A DNA stretch of 64,000 nucleotides from NCBI RefSeq assembly GCF_900078745.1, contig NZ_FKII01000042.1, positions 62,001-126,000 on the forward strand, in the 5' to 3' direction. This document shows, one piece after another, positions 44,899-52,605 of the stretch; within the stretch, counting starts at the first letter, position 1; each line of letters begins with the position of its first letter. The DNA comes from Candidatus Ichthyocystis sparus. GTDB taxonomy: Bacteria > Pseudomonadota > Gammaproteobacteria > Burkholderiales > 2013Ark19i. The translations under genes and the position numbers were made by a program. The notes below the pieces were generated by a model that was not told where the DNA came from, made no database searches, and was given only the letters and a program-made list of their open reading frames with translations.

Positions 44899-45300
44899 AT
44901 GGACAACCAAAAGGATGCAAATAAAAAATCTACTCATCTGTCAAAAGATGAACGGGATACGATGCTTTTGCTAAGCTACCAATACTTACACTATGGAAAG
45001 TTTAATCAAGCAAAAGATCTTCTGGTCGGGGTTCACACATCACGACCACGAGATTTGTCTATTTTACCACTATTAGCATATGCACAACTTCGCTGTAAAA
45101 AGTCTAAAAATGCATTAAGGATCATGCATGAGCTTAAAAAAAGAGGATGGACTAGTCCGGAATATTACTTGCTAATGGCTCAAGTTTTGCAAGAGGTTGG
45201 TAATGTAGATGAATCCCGAAGACACTATAAGCAGTATGTTCGTATAAAAATGAAACAAAAACAGGCCATGGAAAATGCTGTTAGTGGGGAAAAACCTTAG
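44899..45300 (+). CDS. sctY: Type III SctX chaperone SctY (YscY-like, TPR)
   Basis: 133 residues, TPR-like: SYQYLHYGKFNQAKDLLVGVHTSRPRDLSILPLLAYAQLRCKKSKNALRIMHELKKRGWTSPEYYLLMAQVLQEVGNVDESRRHYKQYVRIK. This resembles YscY in both layout and its end (GDLDKARHAYQHYLELK). It lies between sctX and sctV. SctY binds SctX and SctV. ATG 44899 is used; a TTG at 44890 would add three residues, and the ribosome site is weak in both cases. Confidence 0.8.
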   Translation: MDNQKDANKKSTHLSKDERDTMLLLSYQYLHYGKFNQAKDLLVGVHTSRPRDLSILPLLAYAQLRCKKSKNALRIMHELKKRGWTSPEYYLLMAQVLQEVGNVDESRRHYKQYVRIKMKQKQAMENAVSGEKP

Positions 45301-45401
45301 TGCTATCGGCTAACCTGGCTATTTCTGGGTTGTATTTGTTTTCGTTTAACATCGAAAAACATGTGCTCTAATAATAAATTAAATTGCTTTCAGGAAGCTC
45401 T

Positions 45402-47501
45402 ATGCAGCAATTGCTAATAAGACTCGTTTCTTCCGCAACTAAGCGAAACGATTTAGTCGTGGCAGCGGCTATTGTTATGGTTGTCTTCATGATGATCATT
45501 CCGTTGCCTACTTCTCTGGTCGACGTGCTCATTGCAATGAACATGAGTATCGCAGCAATACTGTTAATGGTATCTTTGTATTTGCCAAATCCATTGGCAT
45601 TTTCATCTTTTCCGTCTGTACTACTTATAACTACTTTATTTCGTCTAGGTATTTCAATTGCAACCACTCGTTTAATCCTTCTTAACGGTGATGCTGGGCA
45701 CATTATTTATACATTCGGCTTCTTTGTAGTTGGTGGTAATTTGGTCGTTGGCCTTGTTGTTTTCTTAATTCTTACTGTAGTGCAATTTATAGTTATTACT
45801 AAGGGTGCTGAAAGGGTTTCAGAAGTAGCTGCACGTTTCTCTTTAGATGCTATGCCTGGAAAACAAATGTCAATTGACGGCGATATGCGTGCTGGCGCTA
45901 TAAATATGGAAGAAGCCAAGAAACGCCGCTTTATGGTAGAAAAAGAAAGCCAATTGTACGGTGCCATGGATGGTGCCATGAAATTCGTTAAGGGAGATGC
46001 AATTGCTGGGCTAATAATAGTAGCTGTTAACTTGATAGGCGGCATAATTATAGGGATGCTGCAAAAAGACCTAACAGCAGGTGAAGCCATGCGTGCCTAC
46101 TCAGTATTATCCATAGGTGATGGTCTAATAAGCCAAATTCCAGCTCTCTTTATCTCGATTTGTGCAGGTATGATTGTAACTCGGGTATCGTCTGTGGATG
46201 GTGGACCGAGCAACGTGGGTAAAGACATAGGAGAACAAATATTTGCTCAACCTAAGGCTCTTCTAATTGGCTCAGCTATAATGCTTGGACTAGGTTTGGT
46301 ACCAGGCATGCCAGCGACTGTGTTTTTCGTAATAGCGGTTGTAATAGGTTCTATTGGATACATCTTATTAACTCGTAAAGATGAGGTGGTAAAAGCACAA
46401 AAAACCAGAGAACAAAAAGATGCAGGAAAAGCGGCTGCTGGTGCCGCTAAATCTGCAGATGGAAAGGCCGAAGATGATCGCGAATTTTCTCCCACCGTTC
46501 CGCTTATATTGGAAGTATCAAATGATTTAGATCAAACATTTAGCACAGATATACTAAACGAAGAATTGATAAAAATAAGAAGGGCATTGTACTTGGATTT
46601 GGGCGTCCCCTTCCCTGGGATACAATTACGTTATACAGACAGATTACCTAGTGAAACATATATAATACAACTCAATGAAGTCCCCATTTCTCGTGGAAAA
46701 CTTAAGCCGCGGCATGTATTGGTTCGTGAATCGAAACAGACCCTTCAAACTTTAAATATAGATTTTGTTGAAGGAGAGAGCTTTTTGGGCGGAATTGCAA
46801 CAATTTGGGTTCGAGAGGAGCTTGAACCCACACTGACCCAAGCTAGTATCACATGCATGCGAATAACTCAAATTTTGACTTACCACTTAGCTACTATTTT
46901 GAAAAAATACGCTACTGACTTCATTGGGATTCAAGAAAGCAAGGCTCTACTAACATCCATGGAATCAAAATTCCCTGACCTTATCAAAGAGATGATGAGG
47001 GTCATGCCGATTCAAAAAATAGCTGAAATTTTACAAAGACTTGTATCGGAAGACATTTCAATTAGAAACATTCGTACAGTAGTTGAGGCACTAATCGAGT
47101 GGGGACAAAAAGAAAAAGATTCCGTTTTACTCACAGAGTACGTAAGAACTGCATTAAAACGACAAATTAGCCATAAATTTGCTCAAGAAAAGAATTCTCT
47201 TCCAGCTTACCTTTTTTCGCCAACGGTGGAGGATATGGTAAGAAACGCTATTAGACAAACATCAGCTGGTAGCTACTTAGCACTAGACCCACAGTCAAGT
47301 AAGCGCCTGGTAGCAAATATTAAAAAGACAATTGGGGACGTACAAAACGTTGCGAAAAAGCCAATTTTACTAACGTCTATGGACATTCGTAGGTATATCA
47401 GAAAATTGATAGAGCAAGATCTGTATGAGATACCAGTACTTTCGTATCAAGAACTAACGCAAGACGTAACAATACAACCTCTTGGACGTATAGAAATGTA
47501 A
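45402..47501 (+). CDS. sctV: Type III major export gate SctV
   Basis: SctV (FlhA/LcrD family) is the nonameric export gate. It has seven or eight membrane helices in the first about 330 residues and the strongly conserved FHIPEP-type region (LLITTLFRLGISIATTRLILLNGDAG, ITKGAERVSEVAARFSLDAMPGKQMSIDGD, GDAIAGLIIVAVNLIGG). The cytoplasmic domain follows, with LEPTLTQASITCMRITQILTYHL. Total 699 residues, normal. CAGGA precedes ATG 45402; the upstream TTG is not needed. The region after the last helix (QKTREQKDAGKAAAGAAKSADG) is an Ala/Lys-rich linker. Confidence 0.97.
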   Translation: MQQLLIRLVSSATKRNDLVVAAAIVMVVFMMIIPLPTSLVDVLIAMNMSIAAILLMVSLYLPNPLAFSSFPSVLLITTLFRLGISIATTRLILLNGDAGHIIYTFGFFVVGGNLVVGLVVFLILTVVQFIVITKGAERVSEVAARFSLDAMPGKQMSIDGDMRAGAINMEEAKKRRFMVEKESQLYGAMDGAMKFVKGDAIAGLIIVAVNLIGGIIIGMLQKDLTAGEAMRAYSVLSIGDGLISQIPALFISICAGMIVTRVSSVDGGPSNVGKDIGEQIFAQPKALLIGSAIMLGLGLVPGMPATVFFVIAVVIGSIGYILLTRKDEVVKAQKTREQKDAGKAAAGAAKSADGKAEDDREFSPTVPLILEVSNDLDQTFSTDILNEELIKIRRALYLDLGVPFPGIQLRYTDRLPSETYIIQLNEVPISRGKLKPRHVLVRESKQTLQTLNIDFVEGESFLGGIATIWVREELEPTLTQASITCMRITQILTYHLATILKKYATDFIGIQESKALLTSMESKFPDLIKEMMRVMPIQKIAEILQRLVSEDISIRNIRTVVEALIEWGQKEKDSVLLTEYVRTALKRQISHKFAQEKNSLPAYLFSPTVEDMVRNAIRQTSAGSYLALDPQSSKRLVANIKKTIGDVQNVAKKPILLTSMDIRRYIRKLIEQDLYEIPVLSYQELTQDVTIQPLGRIEM

Positions 47502-47515
47502 TGGATAATATAACT

Positions 47516-47866
47516 TTAGTCTTCACCTTCTTCTTCAAAGATTTTTTTGGCTTTTTCAAGACTATCTGCTACGGGGAAAAGGGACAAGAACCCACTAACA
47601 TCAAATATCTCGCGAACCATGCTAGATAGAGAAGACAGGACCAAAACACCTTTCATGGAACGTACTTTTTTGCCAAGCAAAAGAACCACTCGTAAACCAG
47701 CAGAGCTAATGTATACAAGACCAGACATATCAAGAACCACCTTAGTGTGTTGCCCTTCTGAAACAAGAGTAACAACTCTCTCAAAATCAGAAGCAGAGGC
47801 GCCATCCAAGCGATCGGCGAGGTGGATTACATAAACTCCATCCTCAATACCCTCAGTCCAACTCAC
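47516..47866 (-). CDS. STAS-domain anti-anti-sigma factor-like protein (RsbV/BtrV type)
   Basis: The last 116 residues form a STAS domain: VYVIHLADRLDGASASDFERVV..., then KVVLDMSGLVYISSAGLRVVLLLGKKV. The serine in ISSAGLR (S55 from this start) is the position phosphorylated in RsbV and BtrV proteins. The frame extends to 47989, but the extra 41 residues are encoded over the sctD start on the opposite strand and look spurious. GGAGG lies five bases before GTG 47866. It is convergent to sctV and divergent from sctD, with about 105 bases between its start and that of sctD. Role in a partner-switching circuit controlling the T3SS is inferred. Confidence 0.85.
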   Translation of the reverse strand: MSWTEGIEDGVYVIHLADRLDGASASDFERVVTLVSEGQHTKVVLDMSGLVYISSAGLRVVLLLGKKVRSMKGVLVLSSLSSMVREIFDVSGFLSLFPVADSLEKAKKIFEEEGED

Positions 47867-47971
47867 GGGAACCTCCACCACTGTAAGCAAAAGGAAGTAA
47901 TATACATTATGCGGGTCGAGAAATAAAGAAAAACGCTCGAACCAGCGATGAAATGAAACTCGGAACGGATT

Positions 47972-49399
47972 ATGGAAAAGATGTCTCATGAAATCAGAAT
48001 ATTAGCTGGCATTCATGCCGGTGCAAAAATGACTGCGTCTGGTTCAATTACAATAGGCTCTGCCCCTGAATGTGACATTGTTCTCAGTGACCCTGGGATG
48101 CTACCAGAGGCAGCAGTTGTAACAATAGATAAATCAACTTGGTCTATAAAGCTAACTGATAAAGCATTCCCAGTTACCCTATCCCCAGGTGATGTATTTT
48201 GGCTTGGTGTAGTTCCAATAAGTGTAGCCTTGTCTAGCCAAATTTGGCCGCAAGAAATACCATCTCCCGAACAGACAAAGCAATATCAAGCATCTCCGTC
48301 ACCCAATGAAGACGAAGATGATGACGATGATTATGACAATATAGAAGACACTGTGTTAAGTGGGAGTGCTGCGGGCGATACAGCAAACGATGTCATTAAA
48401 ATCAGTAGCACTACGGAAACTGTTGTAAATAAGAAAAATCGCTCTAAAGCACTTGTAATGCTAATAGTATTTCTTACGGTAGTGCTGTGCCTGATAGGAT
48501 CACACTTCGTACTCTCTAACAGCAAGAGGGTCAGCAGCTATCAAAAAGCCATGAGTAAACTGGAGAAGCTAGAAGCAAGCGTTAAAATAATTCTTGCATA
48601 TGAATTCTCACGGTTTAACATACATATTGAACGAAGTGATTCACAAAAAATAGTTATTAAAGGATATGTGCCAGATAGATCTGATGTACATAAAATCGAA
48701 CGCAAACTATCATCTTTATCGCGACAAGTTTTGCTGCGTGTATTCGTGGTATCTGAAATTGCAGAGAGCGTGCAAGAAATTTTAAAAGACAAATTCCCCA
48801 ATATCCACCTCAAGAACGTATCTTTAAAAGGTGTAGTAAGTTTAAGTGGATTCGGATCGAATAGTGAAATAGCTGGAGTTGGCACTACGGTAGAAACTAG
48901 CGTCACAGGAGTATCATCTGTAGATTATGGAGATATCAAATCTGGATCAGATATATCATCCGAACTTAAGAAAGAGGCCATAAGAAGGGGACTGGGATCA
49001 CTGTCTTTTCAGTACTATAACAACACCATACAGGTTAGGGGATCACTAAATTCTTCATCCATGCACGTGTGGGACCAACTATTAAGTGAGTTCGGTAAGA
49101 AATACAAATCTCTAGTTTCTGTATCAGCCAATATAGTTGAAACACCGGATAACCAAACATCTAATCAAAAAGAAGCGCATACAGATAAAGAAAAGTATGC
49201 CAACGCTATATACAAAAGCACAAAGGACTATGGTGCGTATGGTATCTATGGAGTTGTCAATGGGGCCAACAAGTATATCATCACTGAAGGAGGAAAACGT
49301 GTTATGGTCGGCGGTAATATTGGGAATTTCCGCTTGGCAGAAATTAATGACAACGAAATAGTCCTTGACGGACCTCAGAAATTGGTTCTGAGAAGGTAG
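47972..49399 (+). CDS. sctD: Type III inner-ring protein SctD with FHA domain
   Basis: SctD forms the outer part of the inner-membrane ring. An N-terminal FHA-type domain (about 7-95, EIRILAGIHAGAKMTASGSITIGSAPECDIVLSDPGM) binds the sorting platform protein SctK. A very acidic linker (112-126, NEDEDDDDDYDNIED) and a membrane helix (about 158-181) follow, then periplasmic ring-building repeats (RFNIHIERSDSQKIVIKGYVPDRS... and SLSFQYYNNTIQVRGSL). The length of 475 residues is slightly above Yersinia YscD. The next genes, YscE-like and sctF, give the D-E-F order also known from Chlamydia and Bordetella. Confidence 0.93.
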   Translation: MEKMSHEIRILAGIHAGAKMTASGSITIGSAPECDIVLSDPGMLPEAAVVTIDKSTWSIKLTDKAFPVTLSPGDVFWLGVVPISVALSSQIWPQEIPSPEQTKQYQASPSPNEDEDDDDDYDNIEDTVLSGSAAGDTANDVIKISSTTETVVNKKNRSKALVMLIVFLTVVLCLIGSHFVLSNSKRVSSYQKAMSKLEKLEASVKIILAYEFSRFNIHIERSDSQKIVIKGYVPDRSDVHKIERKLSSLSRQVLLRVFVVSEIAESVQEILKDKFPNIHLKNVSLKGVVSLSGFGSNSEIAGVGTTVETSVTGVSSVDYGDIKSGSDISSELKKEAIRRGLGSLSFQYYNNTIQVRGSLNSSSMHVWDQLLSEFGKKYKSLVSVSANIVETPDNQTSNQKEAHTDKEKYANAIYKSTKDYGAYGIYGVVNGANKYIITEGGKRVMVGGNIGNFRLAEINDNEIVLDGPQKLVLRR

Positions 49400-49404
49400 A
49401 AACT

Positions 49405-49614
49405 ATGGAAAATACAAAACTAACTGACTTTGGAAAAGAGCTTGGCAACAAAAAGAGCAAAAAATTAGAACAATATAGTAACACGCTGGCTGAGTCACGT
49501 AAGAGATTAGAGAAAGTTATCAAAGAAGGAACAAAAAAGTCTGACTTTGAGTCCTATACGTCTTGCCTGAAGGCAGTTTGTTCAGCTATTTCTTTCTTAG
49601 ACAGGATGTCGTAG
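49405..49614 (+). CDS. YscE-like needle co-chaperone
   Basis: 69 residues, almost all helix: LEQYSNTLAESRKRLEKVIKEGTKKSDFESYTSCLKAVCSAISFLDRMS. Length, charge and position match YscE/CdsE: between sctD and sctF. YscE with YscG binds the needle subunit in the cytoplasm; a YscG-like gene is at 32.7-33.0 kb, far from this gene. GAAGG ribosome site precedes ATG 49405, five bases after the sctD stop. Confidence 0.75.
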   Translation: MENTKLTDFGKELGNKKSKKLEQYSNTLAESRKRLEKVIKEGTKKSDFESYTSCLKAVCSAISFLDRMS

Positions 49615-49679
49615 TAGGAACTACTAATAAGGCTTCGGTAAGACATAGATAAATTTAATTAATAATAAAAGGAGCAGTC

Positions 49680-49931
49680 ATGCAAAACCCGTTTGGCACA
49701 TCCGCACTAGGATTTGAGGACGCAGCATCCCTTATGTCATATGCCATAGAGGCTTCAGACGCTCGCCTTAGAGAGATGATAAAAAAAATTGGCTCCAAAC
49801 CAGACCCTTCAGCAATAGATATGTTATCGCTTCAAATGTACATACAAACGTGGACAGTTGTTATAGAAACCACCAGTGCTATAATAAAGGATATTAGTGA
49901 TTTGTTTAAAGCTATTATACAGAGAATGTAA
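49680..49931 (+). CDS. sctF: Type III needle subunit SctF
   Basis: 83 residues with the two-helix hairpin of T3SS needle proteins: FEDAASLMSYAIEASDARLREMIKKIGSKPDPSAIDMLSLQMYIQTWTVVIETTSAIIKDISDLFKAIIQRM. The K-P-D-P turn at the centre (residues 45-48) corresponds to the conserved P-S-N-P-like loop. The C-terminal helix carries the polymerisation residues. It has a strong AAAGGAG site. The gene follows the YscE-like gene after 65 bases. Confidence 0.93.
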   Translation: MQNPFGTSALGFEDAASLMSYAIEASDARLREMIKKIGSKPDPSAIDMLSLQMYIQTWTVVIETTSAIIKDISDLFKAIIQRM

Positions 49932-50092
49932 TTGAAAAAATTTTTATCATGCAAAACTACAAAAACATGTAACATGTACTGATATACCATTAATAAGAAG
50001 TACAAAGGTGCTTATCGTCTTCTCAGTCTCCCACTACAAGCGTCTGTCTGATAATGGGATCATGGGATACATTAAGTAGGAAAGGTGCTCAA

Positions 50093-50617
50093 ATGAACAC
50101 TATGGAAGATGCTCAGAACCTAATAACTGAACTTGGCGAGCTATTGAAATTACCCAGTCTTAAACTCAACGATCAGGGTGTGGCTGCTCTGATTGCTGAC
50201 AAAAGCTTCTCCGTTAATTTAGAATACTCCGCGGTTGATGGTGTCATACACCTGTATTCCAAGGTAATGGATCTAGATGGACCAGTGTCTGACGTGGTCT
50301 GCCGCAAGCTTATGGCTCTCAACGCTTATGGAAACGAGACTGGCGGTGCCAGTTTCGCGTGGGATGAGCTACATCACGAAATCATACTGTGGAAGCGCGT
50401 TGACCTCAAGATTGCTACTGCGCAGTACTTGAGTGGAGTCCTGGAGCAATTTCTAGATCAAGTAGAACGCTGGCGAGGACGGCTGGAGAGAGGCCTGGAA
50501 AGCTTGGAAGAACCAGAGCTTGGGGGTGGTTACGACAGAAGCGACCCGCAGTCGTCGCACACTGGGGCTACTAGGCCCACACCACCTGCAGCGCGAATGG
50601 GTGCTATACGAGGCTAG
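50093..50617 (+). CDS. CesT/SycE-family type III chaperone
   Basis: The first about 135 residues follow the CesT chaperone pattern (AQNLITELGELLKLPSLKLNDQGVAALI..., FSVNLEYSAVDGVIHLYSKVMDL, RKLMALNAYGNETGGASFAWDELHHEIILWKRVDL, YLSGVLEQFLDQVERWRGRL). A Gly/Pro/Ser/Arg-rich tail of about 40 residues follows, unusual for the family. I use ATG 50093 (AAAGGTG upstream); a frame from 50054 is possible. The DNA is visibly richer in GC than its surroundings (32 and 35 GC in two 60-base samples I counted, at 50281 and 50461), so a different origin is possible. The 3' end meets the phosphatase gene end, overlapping by four bases. Confidence 0.8.
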   Translation: MNTMEDAQNLITELGELLKLPSLKLNDQGVAALIADKSFSVNLEYSAVDGVIHLYSKVMDLDGPVSDVVCRKLMALNAYGNETGGASFAWDELHHEIILWKRVDLKIATAQYLSGVLEQFLDQVERWRGRLERGLESLEEPELGGGYDRSDPQSSHTGATRPTPPAARMGAIRG

Positions 50618-52605
50618 CCTAGGTACCTTATTACAAGGCAGGTGGTGTCGTCTCCCTCTGCAAGCATTCCTGAGAATTCTTCTATGTCGTTGAACGCCAG
50701 CTCTGCGTAATGTTGTGCTGATGACACTGTAGGCTGGCCGCTCATGAGCGTCTTCAGGCGATCAGCTCCGTAGAACAGCGTACCGTCCTTAGAATGTGAT
50801 TCGGATAGTCCATCAGTGTAAATAAACAGCACATCTCCGGGAAATAATTGGAAGCTTTGGCACTTGTTGCGAAAACCCTCGATCACAGCCAACGCCATAT
50901 TCTTTTCTGTTTTTAAGAAATCGGCAGACCCTTTGTTGTTGATTAAAACGGGTGATGGATGTCCGCAGTTAACATAGGACAGGCGCCCAGTGGTTATGTC
51001 AAGCATCCCGCAAAAAAGGGTAACAAACATAGCTTGAGTATTATCAGAACATAACAAATCATTTAGTTGATCGACGACTTCATCTAGTGGTCTATTTTGT
51101 GTTGCAAGCCCCCGAAGGAGGGTACGTGTAATAACCATAAAAAGGGCTGCAGGTATACCTTTACCTGACACATCGGCCACGACAAAACACAAGGATGAAT
51201 TGCCAAGCTCAAAGTAGTCGTAAAAATCCCCCCCGACATCACTAAACGGTATCATTTTGGCAAACAGGTCTATTTCCTTAAACGATGGCGGATCTTTAGG
51301 CAATTTTGCTTCCTGAATACTTCTAGCAATATCTAACTCTTGCTGTAAAGCACGAAACTGAGCCTCATTTATAAGAGCAACCTGGAGCTGTTTGAGTAAT
51401 ACACGTAGACGGCTTTGCTGATCAACAACCATGTTGGTCAATTTTTTAAAAAGAGCGGTAAAACTAGCGAAATCAGAAAAAAAACCACCGCCAGAAGCAC
51501 TCTTACTATGCCCTCTTTGCTGCGTTCTCCCCAACTCCTGAATAATTTGCTCTTCGGATTCATGGTCCAGGGTTTGAGCCAAAATCTCCAGTTGTCTTCT
51601 AACCAAACGTGCTCGCTTTTCCGTAACACGATCACGCTCTTGCAAAAACATGTCGTACCTTAGACGATTCTCCCTAAGCTCGTAAATTAGCTGAAAGAAT
51701 TGGCTTGATTCACTATCATGGGCGAGCAAATCGCCAGATATAGGGGGAATAACCTCTCCTCGTGATAGTGAGGAGAGAAGACCATAAACATTGGTCAACC
51801 AAGATAAACCATCATTTATACTCAAGATCAACCAAAACCAAGTAACTCCAAGCAAAATTCCTAAGAGTATAAAAAATGCGAAGTATTCCTGCCTTATTTT
51901 GGTATAAAACTCTGTTTGGTCAACCCTAGAAACAAGAGTTGCCAAATGTGATGAGTGCATATCCAAAAGTGGTTGTGTCAAAAATAAATAGTGATGCCCA
52001 TTATTGTGGGAATCAAAAGATGTTGGATATGAATGGCTGACACTAGAAATATCCAAATTGAAAAATTCTCCCTCCAGCAAGTGGTTTCTCGTATCAACTA
52101 CAGCGGAAGAAAATCCAAGTATGGTAGAGATAAATTTTAAGTCCTCAGAAATAAATTTAAAATCTACTATCAGTCCTGCCTTTGTTGGATAAGAACAAAG
52201 CCATGCCATATGAATTTTACGATCTGGAAACAATCCACAAACCTTCTTTGATCTAAAAGTTTGAAATTCTCTTTCTCCCAACAAAAAATATTTAGACAAG
52301 CTTGAATAATTTGTACGCCAATAATAGACCTTTTGATCACCATAATATGCACCAGTAAAAATTTGGGGTTTATCTGATAAAGGCAAGGAAGTGTTTTCAT
52401 GGACCAAACTGTCTAGTATGTGGCCCATATAACGAAAAGCTCTTTCCTCTATGCGCTTCCATGCGCGCGACTGAATTGACAAAATTTGTAAGTTATTGTC
52501 TCTAATGTGATTACTTACTTGCCAGTGGAATATTATGGAACTAGCTATGTACAAGATAATTATGGCAATAGTTATACGGAAAATAAAGTTATTCTTAATT
52601 ATCAT
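50614..52605 (-). CDS. Membrane-bound SpoIIE/RsbU-type PP2C phosphatase
   Basis: 663 residues. Helix one (FRITIAIIILYIASSIIF) and helix two (FFILLGILLGVTWFWLILSI) enclose a periplasmic region of about 210 residues, likely a sensor. A linker or HAMP-like coil (RLVRRQLEILAQTLDHESEEQII...) precedes the C-terminal PP2C domain, with metal-binding SDVGGDFYDYFE, VVADVSGKGIPAALFMV, LFIYTDGLSES and GDDTTCLVI. Such enzymes dephosphorylate STAS anti-anti-sigma proteins. It resembles chlamydial RsbU and Bordetella BtrU in function type. It overlaps the end of the upstream membrane gene by 11 bases. Start ATG 52605. Confidence 0.9.
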   Translation of the reverse strand: MIIKNNFIFRITIAIIILYIASSIIFHWQVSNHIRDNNLQILSIQSRAWKRIEERAFRYMGHILDSLVHENTSLPLSDKPQIFTGAYYGDQKVYYWRTNYSSLSKYFLLGEREFQTFRSKKVCGLFPDRKIHMAWLCSYPTKAGLIVDFKFISEDLKFISTILGFSSAVVDTRNHLLEGEFFNLDISSVSHSYPTSFDSHNNGHHYLFLTQPLLDMHSSHLATLVSRVDQTEFYTKIRQEYFAFFILLGILLGVTWFWLILSINDGLSWLTNVYGLLSSLSRGEVIPPISGDLLAHDSESSQFFQLIYELRENRLRYDMFLQERDRVTEKRARLVRRQLEILAQTLDHESEEQIIQELGRTQQRGHSKSASGGGFFSDFASFTALFKKLTNMVVDQQSRLRVLLKQLQVALINEAQFRALQQELDIARSIQEAKLPKDPPSFKEIDLFAKMIPFSDVGGDFYDYFELGNSSLCFVVADVSGKGIPAALFMVITRTLLRGLATQNRPLDEVVDQLNDLLCSDNTQAMFVTLFCGMLDITTGRLSYVNCGHPSPVLINNKGSADFLKTEKNMALAVIEGFRNKCQSFQLFPGDVLFIYTDGLSESHSKDGTLFYGADRLKTLMSGQPTVSSAQHYAELAFNDIEEFSGMLAEGDDTTCLVIRYLG

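Noticed and set aside
47867-47989. 41 extra N-terminal residues of the STAS protein
   Set aside because: They overlap the sctD start head to head and lack family similarity; a good ribosome site supports the shorter start.
50614-52605. Hybrid histidine kinase for the gene at the end of the island
   Set aside because: No H-box or HATPase motifs; the C-terminal motifs are those of a SpoIIE-type PP2C.
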